DNA of 64,000 bases from JBEKIK01 sp963845975 (GCA_963845975.1 CAWJUD010000002.1:310001-374000); one strand, 5' to 3'. Counted from the stretch's first letter, positions 42,591 through 51,359 are shown. The notes: generated by a model from the letters alone, not told the origin. Program-made: numbers and translations.

Positions 42591-43016
42591 TTACACCTCG
42601 CCAATGATTTTCAAAAAAGCCCCCGGCGTTACTGTTTTAATGCCGAACTTTTCCACACCTTTAAAATCACCTATGTTGTGCCTAACAATATACTCACATT
42701 GAGCAGACACCGCTAATTCCAAAATTAATTCGTCATTTGCGTCAGGCAATGATGGACGCCACAGGAAATAAATTTCGTGATGTTTTGCCAAAGCACACAA
42801 AGAATCAATCAAATCCGAAACATCTTCTTGTGACAAACCAAGTTCTCCCCGATGCCTCTGAAGGACATCCTCATATTCAAGTACAAGCGGAACCGAGTCG
42901 TGAGAACTATACTTTTTCGTTCCCATCAGCGACAACAACTTGAAAGAAGCGCCCTTCTTTGAACGAAGGGCGGCTACTACCACATTGGTGTCGATGACAA
43001 TATTGGGAACGCCCAT
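42591..43016 (-). CDS. PIN-domain toxin (COG1569 family)
   Basis: A 141-aa putative RNase toxin. PIN landmarks: Asp in IVIDTNVVVAALRSKKGAS, Glu in LVLEYEDVLQR, Asp in LPDANDELILELAVSAQCEYIVRHNIGDF. The FLWRPSLPDANDE stretch is characteristic of the 'putative toxin-antitoxin system toxin component, PIN family'. It is co-transcribed with the ribbon-helix-helix antitoxin 2 bp downstream. Distinct from the transposon-borne PIN protein at 3699-4217. Confidence 0.9.
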   Translation of the reverse strand: MGVPNIVIDTNVVVAALRSKKGASFKLLSLMGTKKYSSHDSVPLVLEYEDVLQRHRGELGLSQEDVSDLIDSLCALAKHHEIYFLWRPSLPDANDELILELAVSAQCEYIVRHNIGDFKGVEKFGIKTVTPGAFLKIIGEV

Positions 43017-43017
43017 T

Positions 43018-43312
43018 ATGGTATTATAGGTGATATTCTATATAATATCAACCTTTTATGTATTTGCAAAAAAACTGGAAACAAGAATAAAGGACATATA
43101 TCAAACGAGGTGCCGCTTCCAAAAAGCAACATCATCGCTGCGATCCCCGCCAACATCATAAGGCTGCCTGGTTCGGGAACAAAAGCCACACGGAAACCGA
43201 TGTCACTATTCTGATGTACCGGTGTATTACCGCTATGGAAGACGGCATGTTGAATGCAAATTGCCCGAGCCGAAAGCGATGCCTCGCCTTTATTGGCAGA
43301 ATAGAAATTAAC
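43018..43312 (-). pseudogene. Remnant of a formylglycine-enzyme-like PEP-CTERM protein
   Basis: The minus strand reads NTPVHQNSDIGFRVAFVPEPGSLMMLAGIAAMMLLF. 'IGFRVA' is the typical end of SUMF1/FGE-sulfatase domains, and VPEPGSLMMLAGIAAM is a PEP-CTERM signal. There is no start codon or upstream domain in frame, and the C-terminal Arg cluster is replaced by AT-rich sequence that leads into the PIN toxin promoter. Only the last 60 or so codons survive. Confidence 0.55.
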
Positions 43313-43457
43313 TTTTTACCTATATTACCACCATCCCCCGTGTTGTCAATGGTTTTGGCGGGCGGATTTTAATATAATCCATACTGCAGGAGTTAAAAAT
43401 GAAAGTCCAACCATACTATAGATTTCCCTATCAGTTCTTTTATAAGATTGGATAACC
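43313..43457. other. Leader of the flavin reductase gene
   Basis: No gene is seen. AT-rich; TATAATCC at about 43373 could be a -10 box, but no matching -35 was found. Confidence 0.35.
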
Positions 43458-44030
43458 ATGAAAAAGTCACTGGGCGCGAACACGCTTATATACCCCACGC
43501 CGACTTGGGTGGTGGGCACTTATGACAAGAATGGAAAAGCCAACGTGATGACGATCGCCTGGGGCGGCATCTGCTGCTCGCAGCCGCCCTGTTTGGCGGT
43601 GTCGCTGCGAAAGGCCACTTATTCGTACGGCAACATAGTCGAGCGCAAGGCTTTTACAGTGAGCGTTCCCTCGGCGGCACATGCCAAGGAGGCGGACTAT
43701 TTCGGCATCGTCTCGGGCAGAAACGTCGACAAGTTCGCGGCCACCGGATTGACGGCGGCCCGCGCCGAGTTTGTCGATGCTCCCTACGTGGAGGAATTCT
43801 CATTGGTGCTGGAGTGTAAATTGCTGCACACCATCGAGATCGGACTGCATACGCAATTCATCGGAGAAATAATGGATGTGAAGGCCGATGAAATCGTGCT
43901 GGGGCCCGATGGCTTGCCGGATATGGACAAGATTCAACCGTTCGTTTTTGCCCCCGGGCCGCGGATGTATTACAAGATCGGGGGATTGATCGGCAAGGGA
44001 TTTGCCATGGGCAAGGAGTTTATCTCCTGA
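43458..44030 (+). CDS. Flavin reductase family protein (flavoredoxin-like)
   Basis: A 190-aa FMN-binding protein of the flavin-reductase-like split-barrel fold: NTLIYPTPTWVVGTYDKNGKANVMTIAWGGICCSQPPCLAVSLRKATYSYGNI, then KAFTVSVPSAAHAKEADYFGIVSGRNVDKFAATGL. The PxPxxxVGT start and the 'S..P....VsLrk.tYSY.NI' motif match the flavoredoxin group, which transfers electrons through FMN in the cytoplasm. Start ATG 43458. It stands alone. Confidence 0.9.
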   Translation: MKKSLGANTLIYPTPTWVVGTYDKNGKANVMTIAWGGICCSQPPCLAVSLRKATYSYGNIVERKAFTVSVPSAAHAKEADYFGIVSGRNVDKFAATGLTAARAEFVDAPYVEEFSLVLECKLLHTIEIGLHTQFIGEIMDVKADEIVLGPDGLPDMDKIQPFVFAPGPRMYYKIGGLIGKGFAMGKEFIS

Positions 44031-44109
44031 GAAAAACGCTTGCGGTATCGCATTGATTGCCGTTTCCTTTTTCCCAGTCGCATAGTGAGACGTATAGGCG
44101 CAAGCAAAA

Positions 44110-44135
44110 CCCCCGGTGTATTCACCGGGGGCTAA
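44110..44135. repeat. Palindromic repeat CCCCCGGTG type, copy 2
   Basis: CCCCCGGTG-TATT-CACCGGGGG followed by CTAATT; nearly identical to 18498-18524. It lies between two convergent genes and could terminate either. Confidence 0.6.
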
Positions 44136-44161
44136 TTGAGTTGGGTGTGATCAACGGGGGG

Positions 44162-45166
44162 CTAAATGCATTGCGTATTAATCGCTTTTCTAAATTCGCT
44201 CAGCGTCATTCCTTGAAATTCTTTGGTGGCGGAGGAAAAGAGAATTTCCAGGCGGCGATAAAGTCGTTCGATGGACCTGTGGGTGGGGAAAAACGGGCTC
44301 CCGCCGGGCATCAGTTCCGAGGAATGAATTGCCATAAGCACGCAGGGCCTGCGATGAACGACCGCGTGACACAATATGGTCCGCATATGGCGGATATTTC
44401 GCTGGTTGTCGCGGGGGATCATCGTCATGATCGGCGGCCACATCCGCCGTGAAATCCGCCGCAGCCATTTCGGCCTTGATTTCATGCAGGCGTCCAAACG
44501 AGAATAGCGCGTTTCGAGCACGCTTACCGGGACTTCCAAAAGCGGCGAATCGCCCGGCCGGTCGATCCTGTTCAGATCCATAAAATACGGCTGCTCAGGA
44601 AAGTGAGTGAAATCCGGCCCGCCTCCGCCGTTTGGGTCTCCAAGATTTTCGCTCCAGGAAATGTGCGGCGTTACCGAGCAGTCGACCTGATAACCGTGCT
44701 CGACCAGCAGCCTGGCGTAAATCGCATTAAATCCCCAACGCCCGGCGCGATGGCTGAGCATCTTGCGCTGGAAACGATCTTCCAAGAGATCGCTCATGAA
44801 GCGGATTTTGTCGCGCATGACCGGCTCGGCATATTCGGCCAGGTACGGTTGATGCCGCATATCGTCGTCTGTTAGCGGGGCGAGCGGAGGGGAATTCCAG
44901 GCGTGAAGGTGCATGCCGATTTCGCCCCCGCCGCGCTTAAGAACAGCTCGGGCGAACTCGACAAATGCCGGGCACTCGGCCATCTCGTAATTCACCAGCC
45001 AGGTCGGTTTCAGGCCGTATTTTTCGCAAAGTGCCTGAAAACGCGGCAGAAAAAGGGCGCCTTCCGTAGAGATTTCCTTGGGGCGGGCCCAAAGATCGTC
45101 GCCTTCGGTATCGATGGTAATCAAAAGTGCGGGCTGCGTCGGAGGTTTGTTGCTGGATTGTTGCAT
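44162..45166 (-). CDS. Polysaccharide deacetylase-like protein
   Basis: A 334-aa protein of the NodB-homology fold: LLITIDTEGDDLW (first metal Asp pair), PTWLVNYEMAECP, GGEIGMHLHAWNSPPLAP (metal His-x-His), LSHRAGRWGFNA (the R-x-G-R motif) and CVLMAIHSSELMPGGSPFF near the C-terminus. Such enzymes de-N-acetylate exopolysaccharides and need a divalent metal. The ATG at 45166 fits the cytoplasmic start; no signal peptide is evident. It is divergent from the flavoprotein gene 46 bp away. Confidence 0.85.
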   Translation of the reverse strand: MQQSSNKPPTQPALLITIDTEGDDLWARPKEISTEGALFLPRFQALCEKYGLKPTWLVNYEMAECPAFVEFARAVLKRGGGEIGMHLHAWNSPPLAPLTDDDMRHQPYLAEYAEPVMRDKIRFMSDLLEDRFQRKMLSHRAGRWGFNAIYARLLVEHGYQVDCSVTPHISWSENLGDPNGGGGPDFTHFPEQPYFMDLNRIDRPGDSPLLEVPVSVLETRYSRLDACMKSRPKWLRRISRRMWPPIMTMIPRDNQRNIRHMRTILCHAVVHRRPCVLMAIHSSELMPGGSPFFPTHRSIERLYRRLEILFSSATKEFQGMTLSEFRKAINTQCI

Positions 45167-45211
45167 GATTGTCCTACTGGGAAATTGTAGCATACGGTAT
45201 ATGATTATTTC

Positions 45212-46462
45212 ATGGATACTTGGGATATTGTTATCGTGGGCGGAGGGCCGGCCGGGCTGATGGCCGGGGCCCGCGCCGCGGAGCGCGGTAAGCGAACGCT
45301 GCTTTTAGAAAAGAACCGACGGCCGGGAGTGAAAATCCTGCTTTCAGGCGGCACCCGATGCAATTTCACCCACGCCACCGACGCCCGGGGAATCGCCGCG
45401 GCCTTTGGATCATCGGGCCGATTCTTGCACTCGGCCTTGGCTGCCTTCGGGCCCCAGGATATCGTCGATCTTTTGCAATCCGAAGGCGTGCCGGCAAAGA
45501 TGGAATCGGACACGGGCAAAATTTTTCCGGCCAGCGATAAGGCGTCGGATGTTTTGTCGGTGTTAGTCAACAGGCTGAATAAATGCGGATGCGCACTGGC
45601 TACTGGGGAACCGTTGGTGGAGGTCGAACGATCGGCAAAGGGGTTCCAGTTGATTACCTCGCGGCGGACCATATCGGCGCGAAAGATTTTGCTGGCGACG
45701 GGGGGGAAATCGTATCCGGCCTGCGGAACGACCGGCGACGGATATCGTTGGGCGGCCGAATTGGGACATAGCATCATTTCGCCGCACACCGCCTTGGCGC
45801 CTGTAACGACTCACGCCCCGTGGGTCACCGCGCTGCGGGGCATAACAATTGCCGACGTGCTGGTCAAAGTCGTCGAGCCGTTAAGCGACGAAAACGGGAA
45901 AACCCGGTGCCTTGCCAGCCGGCGCGGTTCGTTCTTGTTCACGCATTTTGGTCTTTCCGGACCGGCCGTGTTGGATGTCAGCCGGGTAATCAGCGGATAC
46001 AGCCCGGCGCAAAGGTTGTTCTTGCATTGCGATTTTCTGCCGAGTTTAAAAGAAGAAGAACTGGATGCCATGATTGCCGCTGAATGTACTTCGGCCGGAC
46101 AGCGTCAAGTGGCGGTGATCTTGGATCGCTGGCTGCCACGGCGATTGGCCGATATGCTTTTAGAGCAAGCCGAGGTGCCGCTTCAGCGTCGGGGGGCTGA
46201 ACTTTCCAAGCCTCAGCGGCGCCGGCTTGTTATGGCTATAAAACAATGGCCCATTCCCGTGGCTGGCACCATGGGTTTCCGCAAGGCCGAAGTAACTGCC
46301 GGCGGCGTGGCGCTGGACGAAGTCGACTCCAGAAATATGCAGAGCAAAATCGTGCCCGGCCTTTATTTTGCCGGGGAATTGCTGGATCTGGACGGCCCCA
46401 TCGGCGGCTATAACTTCCAAGCCGCCTTCAGCACCGGCTACTTGGCCGGCGAATGCATGTAG
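45212..46462 (+). CDS. BaiN-like (HI0933 family) FAD-dependent oxidoreductase
   Basis: A 416-aa flavoprotein. The dinucleotide site is DIVIVGGGPAGLMAGARAAERGKRTLLLEKN, followed by VKILLSGGTRCNFTH, the family's signature; ARKILLATGGKSYPACGTTGDGYRWA and FTHFGLSGPAVLDVSR are further hallmarks, and PGLYFAGELLDLDGPIGGYNFQAAFSTGYLAG closes the FAD site. Relatives reduce bile-acid-like or unknown substrates in the cytoplasm. The frame is intact. A ribosome site before ATG 45212 is weak. Confidence 0.93.
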   Translation: MDTWDIVIVGGGPAGLMAGARAAERGKRTLLLEKNRRPGVKILLSGGTRCNFTHATDARGIAAAFGSSGRFLHSALAAFGPQDIVDLLQSEGVPAKMESDTGKIFPASDKASDVLSVLVNRLNKCGCALATGEPLVEVERSAKGFQLITSRRTISARKILLATGGKSYPACGTTGDGYRWAAELGHSIISPHTALAPVTTHAPWVTALRGITIADVLVKVVEPLSDENGKTRCLASRRGSFLFTHFGLSGPAVLDVSRVISGYSPAQRLFLHCDFLPSLKEEELDAMIAAECTSAGQRQVAVILDRWLPRRLADMLLEQAEVPLQRRGAELSKPQRRRLVMAIKQWPIPVAGTMGFRKAEVTAGGVALDEVDSRNMQSKIVPGLYFAGELLDLDGPIGGYNFQAAFSTGYLAGECM

Positions 46463-46539
46463 AAAAATGTAGAAAAAGGTGACAGCCACCAAATTTGACA
46501 AAGCTGGGGGGGTTTGGTAAAAAGACGGAACTGTCACTA

Positions 46540-46700
46540 GGAAGGCTCCGAATACTCCGATACCGATTTCACCATAAACTACAACTGGGAAACCTTATCA
46601 TCGACCGAAGGTCAATGGGTCTACGACGGCACCGGCATGGTCAACAATTACTACGACGACTCCTACAAGTTCAGCGGCCACGGCACCGGATATCTGACGG
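46540..46700 (+). pseudogene. Coding remnant of an unidentified protein
   Basis: One frame reads SDTDFTINYNWETLSSTEGQWVYDGTGMVNNYYDDSYKFSGHGTGYLT with protein-like composition. It is opened by a stop codon at about 46537 and ends in the palindromic repeat GCCACTGCTGGCTTGTCCAGCAGTGCC (about 46725-46751). It looks like a piece of a larger secreted protein gene; family unknown. Confidence 0.35.
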
Positions 46701-46785
46701 CATGCAGCGCACGGGTGCCACTGCTGGCTTGTCCAGCAGTGCCGGGACGAGAAAAGGTGGCGGTAGTTTTATTGCGGATAACCTT

Positions 46786-46850
46786 TTACCCATAAAACGC
46801 GGCCACAGGCAGGGGGGGTTGGCAGCGGACAGTTTCAGCAAAGGAATCGA
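46786..46850 (-). pseudogene. 3' fragment of a second radical SAM gene
   Basis: The minus strand reads IDSFAETVRCQPPLPVAAFYG and a stop, matching the last residues VDSIAETVRRQTALPVAAFYG of the radical SAM gene at 48516. The two fragments bracket the AT-rich island 46.9-48.4 kb in the same orientation, so the island may have entered by duplication of this 3' end. Confidence 0.6.
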
Positions 46851-47037
46851 TCAAGAGGGCCTTTGGGGATACAATCCATAATTATTTGAGATATGTGGTG
46901 TCACGAGCATTCTGCCGGGATTCAGAAATTCAGGTTATATATTCCACTTTTGGATTTTATGGACAAAAAGATATATTGCAATTACTTTTTCAAAACACAT
47001 AATGAAGGTTAAACGCTTTGTAAAGTGAGGTAAAATT

Positions 47038-47274
47038 ATGCCAAAACAAAAGAAAATTGAAGACACCAAAGAGGTTGTGGAAATAACCGACCAATACATC
47101 GGGGATAAGAAGCAATTAAATGAATACATCCGCTTGGGATGGAGATTGATAAACCACTATGTCACAAACCACGGGGATGGGCCGGGAGTGCGGGACGAAA
47201 TGATGCACTATGTTCTAGCCTGGCAAGAGGATGGAGAACCCCCTGTTCCACCGGAATCGGCAAGTGACTTTTAA
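47038..47274 (+). CDS. Hypothetical 78-aa protein of the AT-rich island
   Basis: A small acidic protein (KIEDTKEVVEITDQYIGDKKQLNEYIRLGWRLINHYVTNHGDGPGVRDEMMHYVLAW). The IRLGWRLINHYVT segment resembles the small DUF4177-like 'W.l......' proteins but I cannot confirm this. Start ATG 47038 follows GTGAGGTAAAATT. First of a likely operon with the next three genes. Confidence 0.65.
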   Translation: MPKQKKIEDTKEVVEITDQYIGDKKQLNEYIRLGWRLINHYVTNHGDGPGVRDEMMHYVLAWQEDGEPPVPPESASDF

Positions 47275-47354
47275 TCCGAATTTGGATTGCTCCATCAAAT
47301 ACCACAGGTTACAGGTAGGTATCTGAAGGAAATCATTTTGGGGCCGAAAAATTT

Positions 47355-48134
47355 ATGGGAACCAACTTTACAGATGACTTTTTCAAGGAGGTTTATATCG
47401 CCGAACTTGAAAACAAGCATAAGCTGGATTCGGCAGACAGCTTGCTTGTGGGTATATTGCTGGCCTTATCAGGTGTTGGGATTTACTATTCCAAACTTTT
47501 ACCATCGTGCAGTTTTGGAGTACCCGGCTACGCATTTCTTGCATGTACCCTCATATTTTTGATAGCTTTTGGAATATCGACTGGGTTTGTGATTGCATCA
47601 TTCTGGCCACGAGTTAAAGAATATATTGCTTCTCCTAAAGAATGGGGCGAATTCGTCGAAGGGCTGAGAGAATACTATACCCATTACCATAAAGAGGATG
47701 AGGCAGAGAGGCGAGTTGCTGACGATCTAGCGAAATCGTTACGAAAAAAGTATATTGACGCCGGAGAGGTAAACCGCAACCACAATATCAAAAAACAAGC
47801 CTATCAAAGTCGCGCCAGATATTCTATCACGGCTGCCGTTGTACTAATTCTATTAAACACCATTCCAACCTACTTCGTTCAATGTGTCACAAAAGAGACT
47901 CAAAAAACGGAAATAATCGCATTCCCTGAAATTCAGAAAGTCGAAATTATAACTTCTAAATCAAAGGATAAATCTAATGAGCGGACCAAGCAAACCGACC
48001 CAGCCAATGCCACCGACCCCACCAACACCACAGACCCCGCCAACACCACCGACCCCTCCACAAAAACCAGAACCTCCCAAGAATATCCAATTAAGGGATG
48101 GGCAAACAAAATCGTGGGAGCGAAGAGACAATAA
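47355..48134 (+). CDS. Hypothetical membrane protein with TDP repeats
   Basis: A 259-aa protein, family not recognised. It has two membrane helices near the N-terminus (SLLVGILLALSGVGIYYSKLL; FLACTLIFLIAFGISTGFVIASFW), a charged cytosolic part (EFVEGLREYYTHYHKEDEAERRVADDLAKSLRKKY), a third helix (YSITAAVVLILLNTIPTYF), and a tail containing four TDPxNxTDP-type repeats. The repeat DNA is also read in another frame by the proline-rich gene at 47977. The layout with a 2TM unit, a helical linker and a third helix recalls SLATT-like pore proteins, which is only a suggestion. Confidence 0.6.
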   Translation: MGTNFTDDFFKEVYIAELENKHKLDSADSLLVGILLALSGVGIYYSKLLPSCSFGVPGYAFLACTLIFLIAFGISTGFVIASFWPRVKEYIASPKEWGEFVEGLREYYTHYHKEDEAERRVADDLAKSLRKKYIDAGEVNRNHNIKKQAYQSRARYSITAAVVLILLNTIPTYFVQCVTKETQKTEIIAFPEIQKVEIITSKSKDKSNERTKQTDPANATDPTNTTDPANTTDPSTKTRTSQEYPIKGWANKIVGAKRQ

Positions 48135-48138
48135 ATAA
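47977..48138 (+). CDS. Proline-rich microprotein overlapping the TDP-repeat tail
   Basis: A 53-codon frame, ATG 47977 to TAA, preceded by AAAGGATAAATCTA. It reads MSGPSKPTQPMPPTPPTPQTPP and onward, ending QLRDGQTKSWERRDNK. It lies fully over the 3' end of the 259-aa gene but in another frame. Its composition is almost the same as that of the next gene, which has its own ribosome site, so I think both are real. Confidence 0.45.
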   Translation: MSGPSKPTQPMPPTPPTPQTPPTPPTPPQKPEPPKNIQLRDGQTKSWERRDNK

Positions 48139-48151
48139 AAAGGATTGAATC

Positions 48152-48331
48152 ATGGCTGAACAAAAACCAACTCCACAAAAACCACAAGCACCTATAAATG
48201 AAGCGCCAAAGACAGTCCCGCAAAAGCCACCACCTCCGGATAACACAAGAGTTAGGGCGAGTAAAGATGGGATCAAGTTTTCTGCTCCCCCAATTATAAT
48301 CCCCCCATCACCGCCAAAGAAATCCGGCTAG
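48152..48331 (+). CDS. Proline-rich microprotein
   Basis: A 59-aa protein (ATG 48152, AAAGGATTGAATC upstream) of Pro/Lys/Gln-rich sequence, MAEQKPTPQKPQAPINEAPK and onward, with a central KDGIKFSAPPIIIPPS. It has no fold signature and is probably extended. It ends the island's gene row; similarity to 47977-48138 suggests duplicated function. Confidence 0.5.
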   Translation: MAEQKPTPQKPQAPINEAPKTVPQKPPPPDNTRVRASKDGIKFSAPPIIIPPSPPKKSG

Positions 48332-48515
48332 GCAAATATTTTAATTGATGATCATTAGGCTTACGGGACGCCCGTGAGGCATTTGTGAATGCGCAAATAT
48401 CTTGGCTTGTAGTGCATTATTCAATATGTTGAAGGGGGAAAAGGTGGTCGGTGTCATATTGTTGATATCTAATTTTATATCTATCTACTATCATCCACTT
48501 TCTATCATCAACCAT

Positions 48516-49379
48516 TTACCCATAAAACGCGGCCACGGGCAAGGCGGTTTGGCGGCGCACGGTTTCGGCTATAGAATCGACTTCGGCGTTGCTAAGCGGA
48601 GTAACAAAAGTTTCGGCTGGACGGCGGGCGACGGTGTGGATTTGCACCAGTTTTATCTTTCCTCCGGCCGCCACGATCTCTTGCAACCGGCGGCAGTAGG
48701 CTTCTATTTCGTCGGCCGGGGGCGGTTGTCCGCGGATTCGCATGAAAAGGCTCTGGATCACGATGGGTCTTGCCCGGGCCGCATCGCGGAGGTTTTCTAG
48801 AATTTGCTTAAATGGCACGGCCGAGCGGGCGACCTGGCGGTAATAAGCCTCGCTGCCGGCGTCGAGTTTGGCCCAGATCTCGCCGTTGTTTTGGTCCAGG
48901 ATCTCCAGCCCCGGCAGCACGTTCCAGCGGTGAAGCAGGCTGGCGTTAGTTATCAGCACCAGCTTTATGTCATCCAGCCGGTGCCGGCGGCGGACGTCCG
49001 CACACACGTCCACGGCCTGGGCAAAGTTCCGATAGGCGGTCGGTTCGCCGTCGCCGGAAAAGGCGATATCGTTCAGCCGCCGCAGCGACTCCGGTGTGCC
49101 GCCGAATTGCTTGTCCTCAAAGATCCGCCCGGAAGTCACAAGCTCGACGGTCCAATCGAGTTCCTGCTCTAGGCGTTGCAAGTCGACAAGATCATCTTCG
49201 CCCGGCTCGGCCAGATCGACCTGGCAATAAATGCAGTGGAAGTTGCAAAACTTGTTGCGATTTAAGTTCACGCCGATGGAAATCCCTCCGGCTCGACGGC
49301 TTAAGACCGGATAGACGTAAAGATTGCTTTTGAAATCGCGAGGATGCGCGGCAAAAAGCGGATCGGTGGAGGCGGTCAT
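48516..49379 (-). CDS. Radical SAM protein
   Basis: A 287-aa radical SAM enzyme. The cluster motif is CNFHCIYCQVD (CxxxCxxC), preceded by GISIGVNLNRNKF, and a SAM-binding GDGEPTAYRNF follows near residue 95. Additional landmarks: IKLVLITNASLLHR and GEIWAKLDAGSEAYY, the pattern of the Elp3/MiaB-like 'radical SAM protein' group of unknown substrate often found in planctomycetes. The ATG at 49379 starts the conserved part. A decayed second 3' end is at 46786-46850. Confidence 0.9.
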   Translation of the reverse strand: MTASTDPLFAAHPRDFKSNLYVYPVLSRRAGGISIGVNLNRNKFCNFHCIYCQVDLAEPGEDDLVDLQRLEQELDWTVELVTSGRIFEDKQFGGTPESLRRLNDIAFSGDGEPTAYRNFAQAVDVCADVRRRHRLDDIKLVLITNASLLHRWNVLPGLEILDQNNGEIWAKLDAGSEAYYRQVARSAVPFKQILENLRDAARARPIVIQSLFMRIRGQPPPADEIEAYCRRLQEIVAAGGKIKLVQIHTVARRPAETFVTPLSNAEVDSIAETVRRQTALPVAAFYG

Positions 49380-49460
49380 GCTTGTCGATTCAATGATGGC
49401 GGGATGAAAGCACTGCTTGCAAGCAAGCAGTGGCACAAAAGTGAAAGACTTGTCAACTAT

Positions 49461-49733
49461 TTATGCGCGGCGCAGCGAGGTGTATTCGTCGACGGTTATG
49501 GCGGTCAATTCGCCATCGGGGAGTTCCAAAAGGATGGTATCGGAAAAAACTTTGTCGTCGAAATTCCGGCGATGGTGCAGCCCGTGACGCCTGCGCTCGG
49601 TCCGCAGCACGGTTCCATAGGTTTTGGCCGGCCAACTACTGCGGCCCACGGTTACGGTGTGCTCGACCTCGATCCGATCGCCGGGCTTGAGTTCGTCGAA
49701 AAGCGTGTGTGCGCGACTGACGGTTGTTGACAT
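49461..49733 (-). CDS. Small conserved hypothetical protein
   Basis: A 90-aa strand-rich protein: LKPGDRIEVEHTVTVGRSSWPAKTYGTVLRTERRRHGLHHRRNFDDKVFSDTILLELPDGELTAITVDEYT. The 'PGDRIEVEH.V.VG...W...T.G.V.RTERRRHGLH' pattern recurs in planctomycetes and suggests a small barrel. The basic RRRHGLHHRR patch could bind nucleic acid. ATG 49733. Function unknown. Confidence 0.65.
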   Translation of the reverse strand: MSTTVSRAHTLFDELKPGDRIEVEHTVTVGRSSWPAKTYGTVLRTERRRHGLHHRRNFDDKVFSDTILLELPDGELTAITVDEYTSLRRA

Positions 49734-50289
49734 AATTTATGGCAGCGGAAGGAAAGTGAAACCGGTAAACGTGTTTGTTCGATGCATGAAAATCCTTTTC
49801 CGCTACCGGCGGCCCGACCTGATCAGGCCGACGCGTCCGCAACGGTTCGCGGTAAAAAAGACGTACCTTGGAGCGTCATTATCATCCGCATTGAATCAGT
49901 ACGGAGATAAAGCATTTTTGTTCGCGATCTGCCTTAATTGCCGAAAAGAGTGCTCAGTTTGCAGGCAGAAATGAAACAATTACAGTTATTTTGTCGATAT
50001 TATGGTTTTTCGCAATAGGGATTTGGGGGAGATAATAACTGGAGTTTTGCAAATCGCGGATCCAATGTCCCCTCTCCAGACCGTTAGTGCTATGCCCGGA
50101 GAGGGGGTATTTATTTGATAGCAAGGAAAATGGGTATCTATTTGTCAGCAGGCGGCAGCGGCTTATCCACAACTCCAGGCCGTAGGACGGAATTTAATCC
50201 CGTCCCCCATCCCGGATTGACAGCATATCCGTCCTGCCAATCCCTACTCGCTAATCTCTAGTCCCTAGTCCCTTATCTCTAATCCCTTC
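49734..50289. other. Intergenic with a repeat and a chance DnaA-like word
   Basis: A CCCTCTCC/GGAGAGGGG repeat lies at about 50062-50108. TTATCCACA at 50162-50170 resembles one DnaA box but is alone. Simple-sequence text (CTAATCTCTAGTCCCTAGTCCC) follows near ilvC. No gene is recognised. Confidence 0.5.
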
Positions 50290-51294
50290 TTAAACTTCCT
50301 TGGCATTGATCCAGGACATCAACTTGCGTAATTGCCGGCCGATAATTTCGACCGGATGTGCGCGTTCTTTTCGGCGCAGGGCCTTGAACGAGGGGGCGTT
50401 GGCCTTGTTTTCCAAGATCCACTCGCGGGCAAATCGGCCGTCCTGGATTTCGGCCAGGATGCGCTTCATTTCGGCCTTGGTTTCCGGGGAGATGATCCGC
50501 GGGCCGCGTGTGTAGTCGCCGTATTCGGCTGTATTCGAGATGCTATATCGCATGTAACTTAGCCCGCCCTGATAAATCAGGTCCACGATTAGTTTCACCT
50601 CGTGGACGCACTCGAAATATGCCATCTCGGGCTGATACCCGGCCTCGACCAGGGTCTCGAAGCCGGCCTTGATTAGTGCCGACAGTCCGCCGCAAAGCAC
50701 GACTTGCTCGCCGAACAGATCGGTCTCGGTTTCTTCGGCAAATGTGGTTTCGATAACGCCCGCCCGGGTCCCGCCGATGCCCTTGGCATAGGCCAGGCCG
50801 ATTTTCAAGGCATCCGCTCCGGCGCCCTCGCCCAGACCGATTAAACACGGCACGCCCGCCCCGCGAACGAATTCCGAACGCACCAGGTGACCCGGACCTT
50901 TGGGCGCCACAAGGATTACCGCCGCGCCCCTGGGCAGGTCGAATTGGCCGTAATGCACGTTGAATCCGTGAGAACAGATCACGATGTTTCCCGGCGAAAG
51001 ATTATCGCGGATTTGCGTGCGGAAGACGTCGGCTTGAAGTTCGTCCGGCAGGAGGATGGTAATGATGTCGGCCTTTTTCGCGGCCTCGGCTGCCGAGATG
51101 GGCTGGAATCCATCTTTTACGGCCAGTTGGTAATTGTCCGTGCCCGGCAATTCGGCCACGATCACGTTGCAGCCGCTGTCGCGGAGGTTTTGCGCATGGG
51201 CGTGACCTTGCGATCCGTAGCCCAAAATGGCCAGCGTCTTGTTGTTCAACAGCGAAATGTCGGCGTCTTTGTCGTAATAGATTTTGGCGGGCAT
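50290..51294 (-). CDS. ilvC: Ketol-acid reductoisomerase
   Basis: A 334-aa class I (short) KARI that converts acetolactate to dihydroxyisovalerate with NADPH and Mg in branched-chain amino acid synthesis. Rossmann motif LAILGYGSQGHAHAQNLRDSG, then ICSHGFNVHYGQ, APKGPGHLVRSEF, and the knotted domain with GGTRAGVIETTFAEETETDLFGEQVVLCGG. I chose the ATG at 51294, preceded by GGAGCACATAACC, over a TTG at 51309. ilvH lies upstream on the same strand, separated by 260 bp of repeats. Confidence 0.97.
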   Translation of the reverse strand: MPAKIYYDKDADISLLNNKTLAILGYGSQGHAHAQNLRDSGCNVIVAELPGTDNYQLAVKDGFQPISAAEAAKKADIITILLPDELQADVFRTQIRDNLSPGNIVICSHGFNVHYGQFDLPRGAAVILVAPKGPGHLVRSEFVRGAGVPCLIGLGEGAGADALKIGLAYAKGIGGTRAGVIETTFAEETETDLFGEQVVLCGGLSALIKAGFETLVEAGYQPEMAYFECVHEVKLIVDLIYQGGLSYMRYSISNTAEYGDYTRGPRIISPETKAEMKRILAEIQDGRFAREWILENKANAPSFKALRRKERAHPVEIIGRQLRKLMSWINAKEV

Positions 51295-51359
51295 GGTTAT
51301 GTGCTCCAAGTATATTTTTTAGGGTTAGAGGTTAGTAGGACGGATTTGAAATCCGTCTT

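Noticed and set aside
50162..50170. Replication origin suggested by a DnaA-box-like TTATCCACA
   Set aside because: A single box, no cluster and no dnaA, dnaN or parA genes nearby.
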